From UBA11524 sp963617205 (GTDB lineage Bacteria; Bacillota; Clostridia; Christensenellales; Aristaeellaceae): a stretch of 64,000 nucleotides of DNA. The stretch lies in the NCBI GenBank assembly GCA_963617205.1, contig CAVEOA010000003.1, positions 62,001 to 126,000 of the forward strand, in the 5' to 3' direction. The position numbers and the translations under genes were made by a program. Of the stretch, positions 41,282-50,068 are shown in pieces. Under the pieces are notes generated by a model. The model was given only the letters and a program-made list of their open reading frames with translations, was not told the origin of the DNA and made no database searches. How positions within the stretch are numbered: the stretch's first letter is position 1; each line of letters opens with the position of its first letter.

Positions 41282-43648
41282 ATGGCGATTACAATCGCGC
41301 TCGCAGGCAACCCGAACTGCGGCAAAACGACCATGTTCAATGCGCTGACGGGCTCCCGTCAGTTTGTCGGCAACTGGCCTGGTGTTACGGTGGAAAAGAA
41401 GGAAGGCAAGCTCAAGGGCAGCGAGGATATCATCATCCAGGACCTGCCGGGCATTTACTCCCTTTCTCCCTACACGCTGGAAGAGGTCGTCGCCCGTAAT
41501 TATCTGGTCAACGACAAGCCCGATGCGATCCTCAACATTGTTGACTCCACGTCCATCGAGCGCAACCTGTACCTGACCACGCAGCTGCTTGAGCTGGGTA
41601 CGCCGATGGTCATCGCGATGAACATGATCGATGTGTCCCGCAAGAACGGCGACAAGATCGACATGAAGAAGCTCAGCGCCGCGCTGGGTGTGGAGATCGT
41701 CGAGACGTCCGCGCTCAAGGGTGAGGGCAGCATCAAGGCTGCCGAGCTGGCCGCCGCCGCCGCGAAGAACGGCTCCATGGGCGAGCATCCGCACGTGTTC
41801 ACCGGCTCGGTGGAGCATGCGCTGGCGCACATCGAGGATCTCGTGGAAGGCAAGGTGGAAAAGCGTTTCCAGCGCTGGTACGCCGTGAAGCTCTTCGAGC
41901 GTGACGAGAAGGTCATGGAGGAGCTGAAGCTGTCCGACGATGTGAAGAAGAACATCGAAGAGGTCGTTTCCTCCTGCGAGAAGGAAATGGACGACGACGC
42001 CGAATCCATCATCACGAATCAGCGTTACGCCTACATCAACACCCTGATGCAGAACGCCGTCAAGAAGGGCAAGTCGAAGGGCAGCCTGAGCGTGTCCGAT
42101 AAGATTGACCGCGTTGTCACCAACCGCATCCTGGCGCTGCCGATTTTCGCGGTGATCATGTGGCTGGTGTACTACATCTCCGTGACGACGGTCGGCGCCT
42201 TCCTGACGGACTGGACGAATGACACGCTCGTCGGCGAGATCATTCAGGGCAACCTGCAGACGTGGCTGGAAAGCATCAACTGTGCCGACTGGCTGACCGG
42301 TCTGATTGTCGACGGCATTGTCGGCGGCTGCGGCGCGGTGCTCGGCTTCGTGCCCCAGATGCTCGTTCTGTTCTTCCTGCTGGCAATTCTTGAGGATGTC
42401 GGCTACATGGCGCGTATCGCGTTCATCATGGACCGTATCTTCCGCAAGTTTGGTCTCTCCGGCAAGAGCTTCATCCCGATGCTGATCGGCTCGGGCTGCG
42501 GCGTTCCCGGCATCATGGCCTCCCGTACCATCGAGAGCGACCGTGACCGCAAGATGACCATCATGACCACCACCTTCATCCCCTGCGGCGCGAAGATGCC
42601 GATTATCGGTCTGATTGCCGCGGCTGTGTTCGGCGGCAGCGCATGGGTCGCAACCTCCGCTTACTTCATCGGCGTCGCCGCGATCGTCGTGTCCGGCATC
42701 ACGCTGAAGAAGACGAAGCTCTTCGCCGGCGATCCCGCTCCGTTCGTCATGGAGCTGCCTGCGTATCACTTCCCGTCCGGTCGCAACATCTTCCACAGCG
42801 TGTGGGAGCGCGGCTGGAGCTTCATCAAGCGCGCCGGCACGGTCATCCTCCTGTCCTCCATTGTGATCTGGTTCGGCAAGTCCTACGGCTGGGCGCCTGC
42901 CGCGGATGTGCAGGAAGAAGCGAAGGCCGCTTATGAAATCGAGCTGACCGATTATGAAACCGCGAAGGCTGACTACAACGCCGCTGCAGAGGCCGGCACG
43001 CTGGAAGAGGACGCGGAAGAGCCCGAAGAGCCCTCCCTTGCACCCGAAATGGATCGTGCAGCCGGCTCCTGGGGCGCTGTGGAAAACATGGACTACTCCC
43101 TCCTTGGCAAGATCGGCAACCCTGTCAGCGTCGTGTTCAAGCCCCTGGGCTTCGGCAACATGCCGTCTACGGTGGCTACCGTGATGGGTCTTGTCGCGAA
43201 GGAAGAGGTCGTCGGCGTGCTGGGCGTGCTCTACGGCGCGGATGACGCGTCTGACGTCATCGAGGATGAGGAGATGAGCGAGGACGAGAAGGCAGAGGCG
43301 CTGAGCCCGATTTCCGCCGCCTTCGACGAGTCCTCGAACGGTCACGGCCGTCTCGCGGCATATGCCTTCATGATCTTCAACCTGCTGTGCGCGCCCTGCT
43401 TCGCGGCCATCGGCGCCATGAAGCGTGAGTTCAACAATGCCAAGTGGACGCTGGCTGCTGTCGGCTATCAGTGCTGCTTCGCCTATGCGATTGCGCTGAT
43501 CGTCTATCAGCTGGGTCTGCTGTTCAACGGCGTCGGCTTCGGTGTCGGCACGGCTGTCGCCATCCTCCTGCTGGCTGGGCTGGTTTACCTGCTCTTCCGC
43601 AAGAATCCGTATGACGACAACCACCTCACCCAGAAGGTCTCTGCCTGA
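41282..43648 (+). CDS. feoB: Ferrous iron transporter FeoB
   Basis: 788 residues. The N-terminal G-protein domain shows G1 GNPNCGKTT, G2 WPGVTVEKK, G3 DLPGIYSL and G4 NMID, followed by a helical GDI domain and a membrane part with several hydrophobic segments, including the gate segment GFVPQMLVLFFLLAILEDVGYMAR. It imports Fe2+ across the cytoplasmic membrane driven by or regulated by GTP. A charged acidic loop (about residues 545-590, EEDAEEPEEPS) separates transmembrane blocks. ATG follows AAGGAGG. Confidence 0.97.
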   Translation: MAITIALAGNPNCGKTTMFNALTGSRQFVGNWPGVTVEKKEGKLKGSEDIIIQDLPGIYSLSPYTLEEVVARNYLVNDKPDAILNIVDSTSIERNLYLTTQLLELGTPMVIAMNMIDVSRKNGDKIDMKKLSAALGVEIVETSALKGEGSIKAAELAAAAAKNGSMGEHPHVFTGSVEHALAHIEDLVEGKVEKRFQRWYAVKLFERDEKVMEELKLSDDVKKNIEEVVSSCEKEMDDDAESIITNQRYAYINTLMQNAVKKGKSKGSLSVSDKIDRVVTNRILALPIFAVIMWLVYYISVTTVGAFLTDWTNDTLVGEIIQGNLQTWLESINCADWLTGLIVDGIVGGCGAVLGFVPQMLVLFFLLAILEDVGYMARIAFIMDRIFRKFGLSGKSFIPMLIGSGCGVPGIMASRTIESDRDRKMTIMTTTFIPCGAKMPIIGLIAAAVFGGSAWVATSAYFIGVAAIVVSGITLKKTKLFAGDPAPFVMELPAYHFPSGRNIFHSVWERGWSFIKRAGTVILLSSIVIWFGKSYGWAPAADVQEEAKAAYEIELTDYETAKADYNAAAEAGTLEEDAEEPEEPSLAPEMDRAAGSWGAVENMDYSLLGKIGNPVSVVFKPLGFGNMPSTVATVMGLVAKEEVVGVLGVLYGADDASDVIEDEEMSEDEKAEALSPISAAFDESSNGHGRLAAYAFMIFNLLCAPCFAAIGAMKREFNNAKWTLAAVGYQCCFAYAIALIVYQLGLLFNGVGFGVGTAVAILLLAGLVYLLFRKNPYDDNHLTQKVSA

Positions 43649-43699
43649 CGGAAGTCATCCGCTCGTCTTCTGACCAGGCGTTTCCTGATTTCCTCTTGT

Positions 43700-43752
43700 G
43701 AAGCAGGCAGGGGGATGCGGTTTCTGCATCATCCGCACCTCCCTGCCGCTTC
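43700..43752 (+). promoter_or_regulatory. Large stem-loop between feoB and the FeoB-associated peptide gene
   Basis: Arms 43700-43720 and 43733-43752 pair as GAAGC...GCTTC outside and GCAGGG/CCCTGC inside with few mismatches. No T-run follows, so it is more likely a stability or processing element than a terminator. Confidence 0.5.
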
Positions 43753-43811
43753 GTGAACAGCGCGGCACGGCTTTTCCTCCACCGAATGCCGCGCAGAAAG
43801 GAAACAAATCC

Positions 43812-43949
43812 ATGGCAACAATTCTTGTCGGCGCAGTCGTTTTGCTGATTGTCGGCGCAGTTATCTGGAAAATGGTCAAGGACAAGAAAAGCGGAAGCTC
43901 TGCATGCAGCTGCGGCGGTGACTGCGGCAAGTGCAAGGGCTGCCACTGA
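43812..43949 (+). CDS. FeoB-associated Cys-rich membrane protein
   Basis: 45 residues: one transmembrane helix (ILVGAVVLLIVGAVIWKMV), a lysine-rich turn, and the tail CSCGGDCGKCKGCH with five cysteines and a histidine, the signature of the small FeoB-associated family. Presumed to bind or hand over iron at the membrane next to FeoB. ATG follows AAAGGA. Confidence 0.92.
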   Translation: MATILVGAVVLLIVGAVIWKMVKDKKSGSSACSCGGDCGKCKGCH

Positions 43950-43967
43950 TTTCAGACAACATCCCAT

Positions 43968-44004
43968 AAAACCCCGGCGGGCTTGCACCCTGTCGGGGTT
44001 TTAA
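43968..44004 (+). terminator. Terminator of the feo operon
   Basis: AAAACCCCG (43968-43976) pairs with CGGGGTTTT (43994-44002). Confidence 0.85.
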
Positions 44005-44112
44005 AATGCTTCAAAAAAGGCTTCCAAGGCATTCTCTCATTTCAGCCGCACAAATGAAATCAGGCGCAGGTCCGAAACGGGCAAAAAAACGGGCGAAGTC
44101 CGCGTTGTCCCC

Positions 44113-44141
44113 TTGCATCCGCCATGAAAATGGTGTATAAT
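44113..44141 (+). promoter_or_regulatory. Promoter of the serS T-box transcript
   Basis: TTGCAT (44113-44118), 17 bp, TATAAT (44136-44141), just upstream of the T-box leader. The sequence 44005-44112 has no other feature. Confidence 0.65.
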
Positions 44142-44147
44142 AGCACC

Positions 44148-44390
44148 GTTCAAATGCCCGATTGACGGGGGCAGTGCTTCCCTCTCCCCGCAGAGAGCCG
44201 CCGGATGGTGCAAGGCGGCGGGAGACGGCGGTTCTCTTCCACCTCCGGATGGGCGCAGATGATGAATCTGCCGGGTTCGCCCGATACAGCGGTCATTGAG
44301 CGGTCTGACGCATGTCAGGCAAACTGGGTGGCAACGCGAGCTTCTCGTCCCGGTCTATTCTGACGGGATGGGCGGCTCTTTTTGTTTCCC
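44148..44390 (+). ncRNA. T-box riboswitch controlling serS
   Basis: The T-box core TGGGTGGCAACGCG is at 44325-44338. It is followed by a terminator in which GAGC (44338-44341) and CGTCCCG pair with CGGGATG and GCTC (44375-44378), then TTTTTG. A long GC-rich stem I region precedes it (44160-44290). Uncharged tRNA-Ser binding the leader and its NCCA end pairing with the T-box loop would favour the antiterminator and switch on serS. The specifier codon could not be fixed by eye. Confidence 0.88.
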
Positions 44391-44419
44391 GAATACATGA
44401 AAGCAGGAGGCATTCAATC

Positions 44420-45700
44420 ATGCTGGATATCAACCTTCTCCGCACCAACCCTGAGCTGGTCAAGGAGAACATCCGCAAGAAGTTCCAGGATCAGAAGCTC
44501 GTCATGGTGGACGAGGTCGTCGAGATGGACAAGGAGTACCGCGCTGCCATCCAGCAGGCGGATACGCTGCGCAATCAGATCAAGGTCGCTTCCAAGCAGA
44601 TCGGCGCCCTGATGGGAAAGGGTCAGAAGGAAGAGGCGGAAAAGGCGAAGGAGCAGGTCGCCGTGTACAAGGCGGATCTGGAAGGGCTCGCCGCCAAGGA
44701 GGATGAGCTGCAGGCGGAAATCCGCAAGCGCATGCTCGTCATCCCGAACATCATCGACCCGTCTGTGCCGATCGGCAGGGACGACAGCGAGAACGTTGAA
44801 ATCGAGCGCTTCGGCGAGCCGGTTGTGCCGGATTTCGAGGTGCCGTATCATGTGGACATCATGGAGCGCCTGCACGGCATCGACCTTGACAGCGCACGCA
44901 GGACGTCCGGCAACGGCTTCTACTACCTCATGGGCGACATCGCGCGCCTGCATTCCGCCATCCTCTCCTACGGCCGTGACTTTATGATCAACCGCGGCTT
45001 CACCTACTGCATTCCGCCGTACATGATTCACGGCGACGTCGTGACCGGCGTCATGTCCTTCGCGGAAATGGAGAACATGATGTACAAGATCGAGGGCGAG
45101 GATCTCTACCTGATTGGCACGTCCGAGCACTCCATGATCGGCAAGTTCATCGACACGATTCTCGACGAGAGCCAGCTGCCGCAGACGCTCACGAGCTATT
45201 CGCCCTGCTTCCGCAAGGAGGTCGGCGCGCACGGCATCGAGGAGCGCGGCGTATACCGCATCCATCAGTTCGAGAAGCAGGAGATGATCGTCGTCTGCAA
45301 GCCGGAGGAGAGCCCGATGTGGTTTGACCGCCTGTGGCAGAACACGGTTGACTTCTTCCGCACGCTGGACATTCCGGTCCGCACGCTGGAATGCTGCTCG
45401 GGCGACCTGGCTGACCTGAAGGTGAAGTCGCTGGACGTGGAGGCATGGTCTCCGCGCCAGCAGAAGTACTTCGAGGTCGGCAGCTGCTCCAACCTCGGCG
45501 ATGCGCAGGCACGCCGCCTGAAGATTCGCGTCAAGGGCGACGACGGCCGCAAGTACTTCGCGCACACGCTCAACAACACCTGCGTTGCGCCGCCGCGTAT
45601 GCTGATCGCCTTCCTGGAGAACAACCTGCAGGCAGACGGACGCGTCCGCATTCCGGAAGCGCTGCGCATGTACATGGGCGGCAAGGAATACATCGGCTAA
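44420..45700 (+). CDS. serS: Seryl-tRNA synthetase
   Basis: 426 residues. N-terminal coiled-coil arm (residues 1-105, tRNA binding), then the class II catalytic core with motif 2 YSPCFRKEVGAHGIEERGVYRIHQFEKQEM and motif 3 NTCVAPPRMLIAFLENN. Charges tRNA-Ser. ATG 44420 gives the standard start MLDINLLRTNPELVKENIRKK; the frame continues upstream through the T-box but is not translated there. Confidence 0.97.
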   Translation: MLDINLLRTNPELVKENIRKKFQDQKLVMVDEVVEMDKEYRAAIQQADTLRNQIKVASKQIGALMGKGQKEEAEKAKEQVAVYKADLEGLAAKEDELQAEIRKRMLVIPNIIDPSVPIGRDDSENVEIERFGEPVVPDFEVPYHVDIMERLHGIDLDSARRTSGNGFYYLMGDIARLHSAILSYGRDFMINRGFTYCIPPYMIHGDVVTGVMSFAEMENMMYKIEGEDLYLIGTSEHSMIGKFIDTILDESQLPQTLTSYSPCFRKEVGAHGIEERGVYRIHQFEKQEMIVVCKPEESPMWFDRLWQNTVDFFRTLDIPVRTLECCSGDLADLKVKSLDVEAWSPRQQKYFEVGSCSNLGDAQARRLKIRVKGDDGRKYFAHTLNNTCVAPPRMLIAFLENNLQADGRVRIPEALRMYMGGKEYIG

Positions 45701-45708
45701 GGGCATCA

Positions 45709-45746
45709 CAGGGAATCGGGTTGCTCTGCCCGGTTCCCTGTTTTTT
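45709..45746 (+). terminator. Terminator of serS
   Basis: Stem of 45709-45720 with 45729-45740 (CAGGGAA...TTCCCTG core), followed by TTTTTT. Confidence 0.85.
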
Positions 45747-45831
45747 GAAAATTCCCATGAATTGACCTGAACAAATTCGCCTTCTATTTCGTCTAATATT
45801 TCGGAATAGTTTTTTCAGGAGGTACATGCCC

Positions 45832-46845
45832 ATGCATCGCATTTTCCGCCGTCCGGCGGCGCTTCTGCTGTCCGGCATGATGCTGCTTTCCCCGCTGACG
45901 GCAACGGCTGAGGATTTTGACCTCGGCGATGAGGATGACGTGATTATCCTGACGGATTCCACATCCACCGTTTCCGCCGCAGAGGCGCTTGGCTTTGAGC
46001 CGATTCCGTGGGATGTCAAGGTTTCCCCGAACACGCCGAATCAGGCCTGTTATCTGCCGGATAACGCCGGCTATCATGATGATTCCATCGACATTCAGAT
46101 TGAAGTTACCTACTGGACGCAGGATCTGGAGCAGGTCGATGCGCCCGGCGACGGCACCACGACCGTCATGTCCGCGCACGTGAAGCTGACCGATGTCAGC
46201 CAGTTCCGCACGGGCTTCGCCAACAAGTACCCGTCCAAGAACGCACGCCACGTCAACGACATGACGAAGCGCTTCAAGGCGGTCATGGGCATCAACGGCG
46301 ATTACTGCCTGTACCACGCGCAGGGCATCGTTGCGCGCAACGGTACCATCCTCCGCATGCAGCCGCACAAGGGGCGCGATGAGCTGATTGTCGACATGAA
46401 CGGCGACTTTCACCTCATCACCAAAACAACGCGGGCGAAGTGGGACGATTACGTGAACAACGGCGGCACCGTGCTGCATGCGTTCTGCTTCGGTCCCGCG
46501 CTCGTGGTGGACGGCGTGCCGCTGTCCAATCTGGATGAGGTCAAGCTCGACTGCGGCAAGGCGAAGAAGGCGCAGCGCATCATCATCGGGCAGCTTGGTC
46601 CGCTGGAGTACCTCATCATCACCAACGAGGGTCCCGAAAGCACCTCGCCGACCTCCGTCGGCTTTGACCTCGTGCAGATGGCGAACCTGTGCGTTAAATT
46701 CGGGCTGGACAACGCCTACAACTTAGACGGCGGTTCGTCCAGCACCATTTCCCTGAACAATCAGAAAATCAACTCGCCCTCCAGCCACAAGAACCGCATG
46801 GTCGGCGACTGCATCTGGTTCGCGACGCTCGTCCCGAACGACTGA
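45832..46845 (+). CDS. Secreted phosphodiester glycosidase (NAGPA) domain protein, paralogue
   Basis: About 337 residues. Signal peptide (LLLSGMMLLSPLTATAED) and a NAGPA-type domain with GINGDYCLYH, HAFCFGPALVVDG and NAYNLDGGSSSTISLNN. It shares the order YHDDS-I-DI...TYWTQD, NKYPSK/YPYPSK and GDCIWFATLV with the protein at 27320-28273, so the two are paralogues, but it has an acidic insertion after the signal peptide. Presumed exported glycosidase acting on envelope or exopolymer phosphodiesters. ATG 45832 follows AGGAGG with 9-bp spacing. Confidence 0.85.
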   Translation: MHRIFRRPAALLLSGMMLLSPLTATAEDFDLGDEDDVIILTDSTSTVSAAEALGFEPIPWDVKVSPNTPNQACYLPDNAGYHDDSIDIQIEVTYWTQDLEQVDAPGDGTTTVMSAHVKLTDVSQFRTGFANKYPSKNARHVNDMTKRFKAVMGINGDYCLYHAQGIVARNGTILRMQPHKGRDELIVDMNGDFHLITKTTRAKWDDYVNNGGTVLHAFCFGPALVVDGVPLSNLDEVKLDCGKAKKAQRIIIGQLGPLEYLIITNEGPESTSPTSVGFDLVQMANLCVKFGLDNAYNLDGGSSSTISLNNQKINSPSSHKNRMVGDCIWFATLVPND

Positions 46846-46864
46846 TCAGGCGCATCGGGGATGC

Positions 46865-46900
46865 ACAGCAGTTACTCCTTCTGAGTAGCTGCTGTTTTAT
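46865..46900 (+). terminator. Terminator after the NAGPA-type paralogue
   Basis: ACAGCAGTTACTC (46865-46877) pairs with GAGTAGCTGCTGT (46883-46895), one G-U pair, followed by TTTT. Confidence 0.85.
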
Positions 46901-46902
46901 TT

Positions 46903-47095
46903 ACCTGTGCTGCGCTGAAAGCGTTCCGCGTATTGCGTCCGCTTCTCTGTTCAGCGCTCATGAGGGCGTGGGTGGGGACATTTGCATTGTCGACTGATGC
47001 CGTTTGGTTGGGGCGTTGCCCCAAACCTCAGCAGGGACGCTGTCCCTGCACCCTGCAAGGGACAGGAAACGGGACGATGTCCCCCTTTGAGCCTT
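46903..47095. repeat. Intergenic hairpin-rich repeat, family A copy 3
   Basis: Same order as copy 1: CTGTGCTGCGCTGAA, TCTCTGTTCAGCGCTC, GGGGCGTTGCCCC, CAGGGACGCTGTCCCTG and GGGACAGGAAACGGGACGA. No gene in this gap. Confidence 0.8.
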
Positions 47096-47193
47096 TTTCG
47101 CGTGCTGCGTTGAGGTGATGTTGCGCGATTCGGGAAAATATGGACCATTTCAGCAACGGGCACAAAAACATTCGCTTTTTTTGTAAAAATCCC

Positions 47194-47222
47194 TTTTCAT
47201 AAAGGCAAAATTGCTGTATAAT
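47194..47222 (+). promoter_or_regulatory. Probable promoter of prs
   Basis: TATAAT (47217-47222) with a weak -35, TTTTCA (47194-47199), 17 bp upstream. Confidence 0.5.
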
Positions 47223-47290
47223 GGAGCGTGGTAATCGTTCATCCACACTGCACCATGCGCCCCGGAATCGACATGATGGAATGAGGTAGA

Positions 47291-48502
47291 TTGTCTGTGA
47301 CAGACTTTGTAAGCACATGGAATGAAGAATCCTTCCTGACAACACCCGTTGCTCCCCTGGGACTGATCTCCATGCACGGCACTGAGGAAATGGGTGCCAA
47401 GGTCAACCAATGGCTGCTGAAATGGCGTAGATTCACCGAAGAAACGCTGCCGGGCGATATGTCCACCACCCCTGGCATGGGGCGTGAGGACTTCCTCGTC
47501 CGCTCTGTCTGCCCGCGCTTCGGCAACGGCGAAGGCAAGGGTCTGATTAAGGATTCTGTCCGCGGTCTCGACCTCTTCATCCTCTGCGATGTCGGTGCCT
47601 ATAACTGCACCTATAATATGTACAGTCAGGAAGTGCCCATGTCGCCCGATGACCATTACATGGATCTGAAGCGCACCATCGCGGCGGTCGGCGGCAAGGC
47701 GAAGCGCATCTCCGTCATCATGCCGCTGCTCTACGGCGGACGTCAGCATCGCCGCAGCGCCCGTGAGAGCCTTGACTGCGCCATGATGCTCCAGGAGCTC
47801 AACCGCATGGGCGTGAACAACATCATCACGTTTGACGCGCATGATCCCCGCGTGGTCAATGCCATTCCGGAAGGCGGCTTTGAGTCCGTCATGCCCAGCT
47901 ACCAGATTTTCAAGGCGCTGCTCCGCAAGCGCAAGGACCTGAAGCTGGACAAGGATCACCTGATGATCGTTTCCCCCGATGAGGGCGCGCTCGACCGCAA
48001 CATCTTCTATGCCTCCGTGCTGGGCGTGGACATGGGCATGTTCTACAAGCGCCGCGATTACACGCGCATCGTCAACGGGCGCAACCCCATCGTCGCGCAC
48101 GAGTACATGGGCAAGGAGGTCGCCGGCAAGGACGTGTTCGTCGCGGATGACATCCTCTCCTCCGGCGAATCGATGATTGAGGTTGCCCATCACCTGAAGG
48201 ATCTCGGCGCAAACCGCATCTTCGGCGCTGTGACCTTCCCGCTGTTCACCAACGGCATCGACCTGTACCAGAAGAGCTACGAGGAAGGGCTGATTGACGG
48301 CGTCATCTCCACGAACCTCACGTACCGCCGTCCCGAGCTGCTCGAAGCGCCGTGGTTCATCGAGGCGGACATGAGCAAGTACATCTCCTACATCATCGCC
48401 ACGCTGAACCATGACCGTTCGCTCTCCAAGCTCCTGCTGCCCTCCGACCGCGTCCACAACCTCCTCAAGAAGTACAAGGCGGAGACCGAACCGCAGGCGT
48501 AA
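47291..48502 (+). CDS. prs: Ribose-phosphate pyrophosphokinase (long form)
   Basis: 403 residues, longer than the usual 310-320. The PRPP-binding loop is recognisable as VFVADDILSSGESM near residue 280, the catalytic histidine region as RQHRRSARESLDCAMML near residue 150, and FDAHDPR as the metal-binding segment. It makes PRPP from ribose 5-phosphate and ATP, feeding purine, histidine and other synthesis; hisHFC and purA are nearby. No ATG is available: TTG 47291 or GTG 47297, the latter better spaced after GAGG. Confidence 0.93.
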   Translation: MSVTDFVSTWNEESFLTTPVAPLGLISMHGTEEMGAKVNQWLLKWRRFTEETLPGDMSTTPGMGREDFLVRSVCPRFGNGEGKGLIKDSVRGLDLFILCDVGAYNCTYNMYSQEVPMSPDDHYMDLKRTIAAVGGKAKRISVIMPLLYGGRQHRRSARESLDCAMMLQELNRMGVNNIITFDAHDPRVVNAIPEGGFESVMPSYQIFKALLRKRKDLKLDKDHLMIVSPDEGALDRNIFYASVLGVDMGMFYKRRDYTRIVNGRNPIVAHEYMGKEVAGKDVFVADDILSSGESMIEVAHHLKDLGANRIFGAVTFPLFTNGIDLYQKSYEEGLIDGVISTNLTYRRPELLEAPWFIEADMSKYISYIIATLNHDRSLSKLLLPSDRVHNLLKKYKAETEPQA

Positions 48503-48628
48503 TCCCATCGCCCATTCACCGCGTAAACACCTGGAAACAGCGGCGAAAGCTGCTGCATTCCGCTGCTTGCGCGGTTTTTTTGACGGTAACGGCTGGAAAA
48601 AATCCCCCTGAAAGGAAAGAAGAATCCA

Positions 48629-49987
48629 ATGTCCGAACAGAACGCAGAACGCAGCAAAATGCTGGGCACCATGCCCATGCGCAAGCTCGTGCCGACCGTT
48701 TCGGTGCCGATTATGGTATCGATGCTGGTGCAGGCGCTTTACAACATTGTCGACGGCATCTTCGTCGGTCAGTATTCCAACGACGCGCTGACCGCCGTGA
48801 ACCTCGCCATGCCGATTCAGACGCTGATGATCGCCGTATCGACCGGCATGGGCACGGGCATCAACAGCCTGATTGCACGCCGACTCGGCGAAAGGCGTCC
48901 CGAGGAAGCCGTTGATGCCGCCAAGCACGGTCTGCTGATTGAGATTGCAGGCTGGGCGCTGTTCGTCATCGTCGGGCTGTTCTTCTCGCGTGCCTACATC
49001 GGCATGACGAAACCAGATGAAACGGTGCTGGAAATGGGCGTACAGTACATGCAGATTGTCTGCATCTTCAGCATCGGTCAGTTCCTGTCCATCTGCTTTG
49101 AGCGCATGATGCAGGCGACCGGCAACACGAAAATTTCGATGTTCACGCAGCTGGCCGGCGCCGTCACGAACATCATCCTTGACCCGCTGATGATCTTCAC
49201 GTTCGGCATGGGCATTGCCGGCGCCGCCATCGCGACCGTCATCGGGCAGATGGTCGGCTGCTGCCTCGGCTTCTACCTGAATCAGACGCGGAATGCAGAG
49301 CTTCGCCTGACGCGCACAAGCTTCCGCTTCGACTGGAACGCCGTCAAAAACATCATGGTCGTCGGCGTGCCGTCCACCATCATGCAGGCGATTTCGTCTG
49401 TCTGCACGACGCTGATGAACATGCTGCTGATGAACATGGGCGCGCTGTACGTCAACGTGCTCGGCGTATATTACAAGCTGCAGTCGTTCGTGTTCATGCC
49501 CGTATTCGGGCTGTGCAACGGCATGGTGCCGATTGTCGGCTACAACTACGGCGCACGGATGAAGAAGCGCATCCACGAATGCGTGCGCGTGGCACTGGTG
49601 TACGCGCTGGTCATCATGTTCATCGGCATGATGCTCTTCCTGACCGTGCCGCAGCTGCTGATGGCGCCGTTCGACTCCACGCCCGACCATTCCCTGACGG
49701 CAGAGGGGTGCATCGCCCTGCGCATCATCTGCTCGCACTTCCTGATTGCCGCGGTCGGCATCACGCTCAGCACGGTATTTCAGGCGGTTGGCAAGGGTAC
49801 ATACAGCCTGATTATGAGCCTGTGCAGGCAGCTGATTGTGCTGCTCCCTGCCGCGTGGGCGCTGTCCTTCTTCGGTGCGAATGCCATCTGGTGGTGTTTC
49901 CTGATTGCGGAAATTGTTTCGCTGACGATTTGCCTGATTCTCTATCGCAAATGTGACCGCGAGCTCATCGCCGTTCTTCCGGACTGA
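48629..49987 (+). CDS. MATE family efflux transporter
   Basis: 452 residues with twelve hydrophobic segments in two pseudo-symmetric halves, beginning LVPTVSVPIMVSMLVQALYNIVDGIFVGQYSNDALTAVNLAMPIQ, the MATE start. Exports organic cations or drugs in exchange for Na+ or H+. ATG follows AAAGGAAAG. Substrate unknown. Confidence 0.95.
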   Translation: MSEQNAERSKMLGTMPMRKLVPTVSVPIMVSMLVQALYNIVDGIFVGQYSNDALTAVNLAMPIQTLMIAVSTGMGTGINSLIARRLGERRPEEAVDAAKHGLLIEIAGWALFVIVGLFFSRAYIGMTKPDETVLEMGVQYMQIVCIFSIGQFLSICFERMMQATGNTKISMFTQLAGAVTNIILDPLMIFTFGMGIAGAAIATVIGQMVGCCLGFYLNQTRNAELRLTRTSFRFDWNAVKNIMVVGVPSTIMQAISSVCTTLMNMLLMNMGALYVNVLGVYYKLQSFVFMPVFGLCNGMVPIVGYNYGARMKKRIHECVRVALVYALVIMFIGMMLFLTVPQLLMAPFDSTPDHSLTAEGCIALRIICSHFLIAAVGITLSTVFQAVGKGTYSLIMSLCRQLIVLLPAAWALSFFGANAIWWCFLIAEIVSLTICLILYRKCDRELIAVLPD

Positions 49988-50021
49988 TCCGAACGGCTTC
50001 AGCGCAGCATGGGTCAAAAAA

Positions 50022-50054
50022 AGGCAGCTGTTTCAATGAACAGCTGCCTTTTTG
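50022..50054. terminator. Bidirectional terminator between the MATE gene and hisC
   Basis: AGGCAGCTGTT (50022-50032) pairs with AACAGCTGCCT (50039-50049); A-run before and TTTTT after. Confidence 0.85.
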
Positions 50055-50068
50055 TGTGCGGCAATGCC

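Noticed and set aside
44148..44390. tRNA gene in the serS leader
   Set aside because: The GC-rich stems belong to a T-box with a clear GGGTGGCAACGCG core and terminator; no cloverleaf or TTCRANY arm is found.
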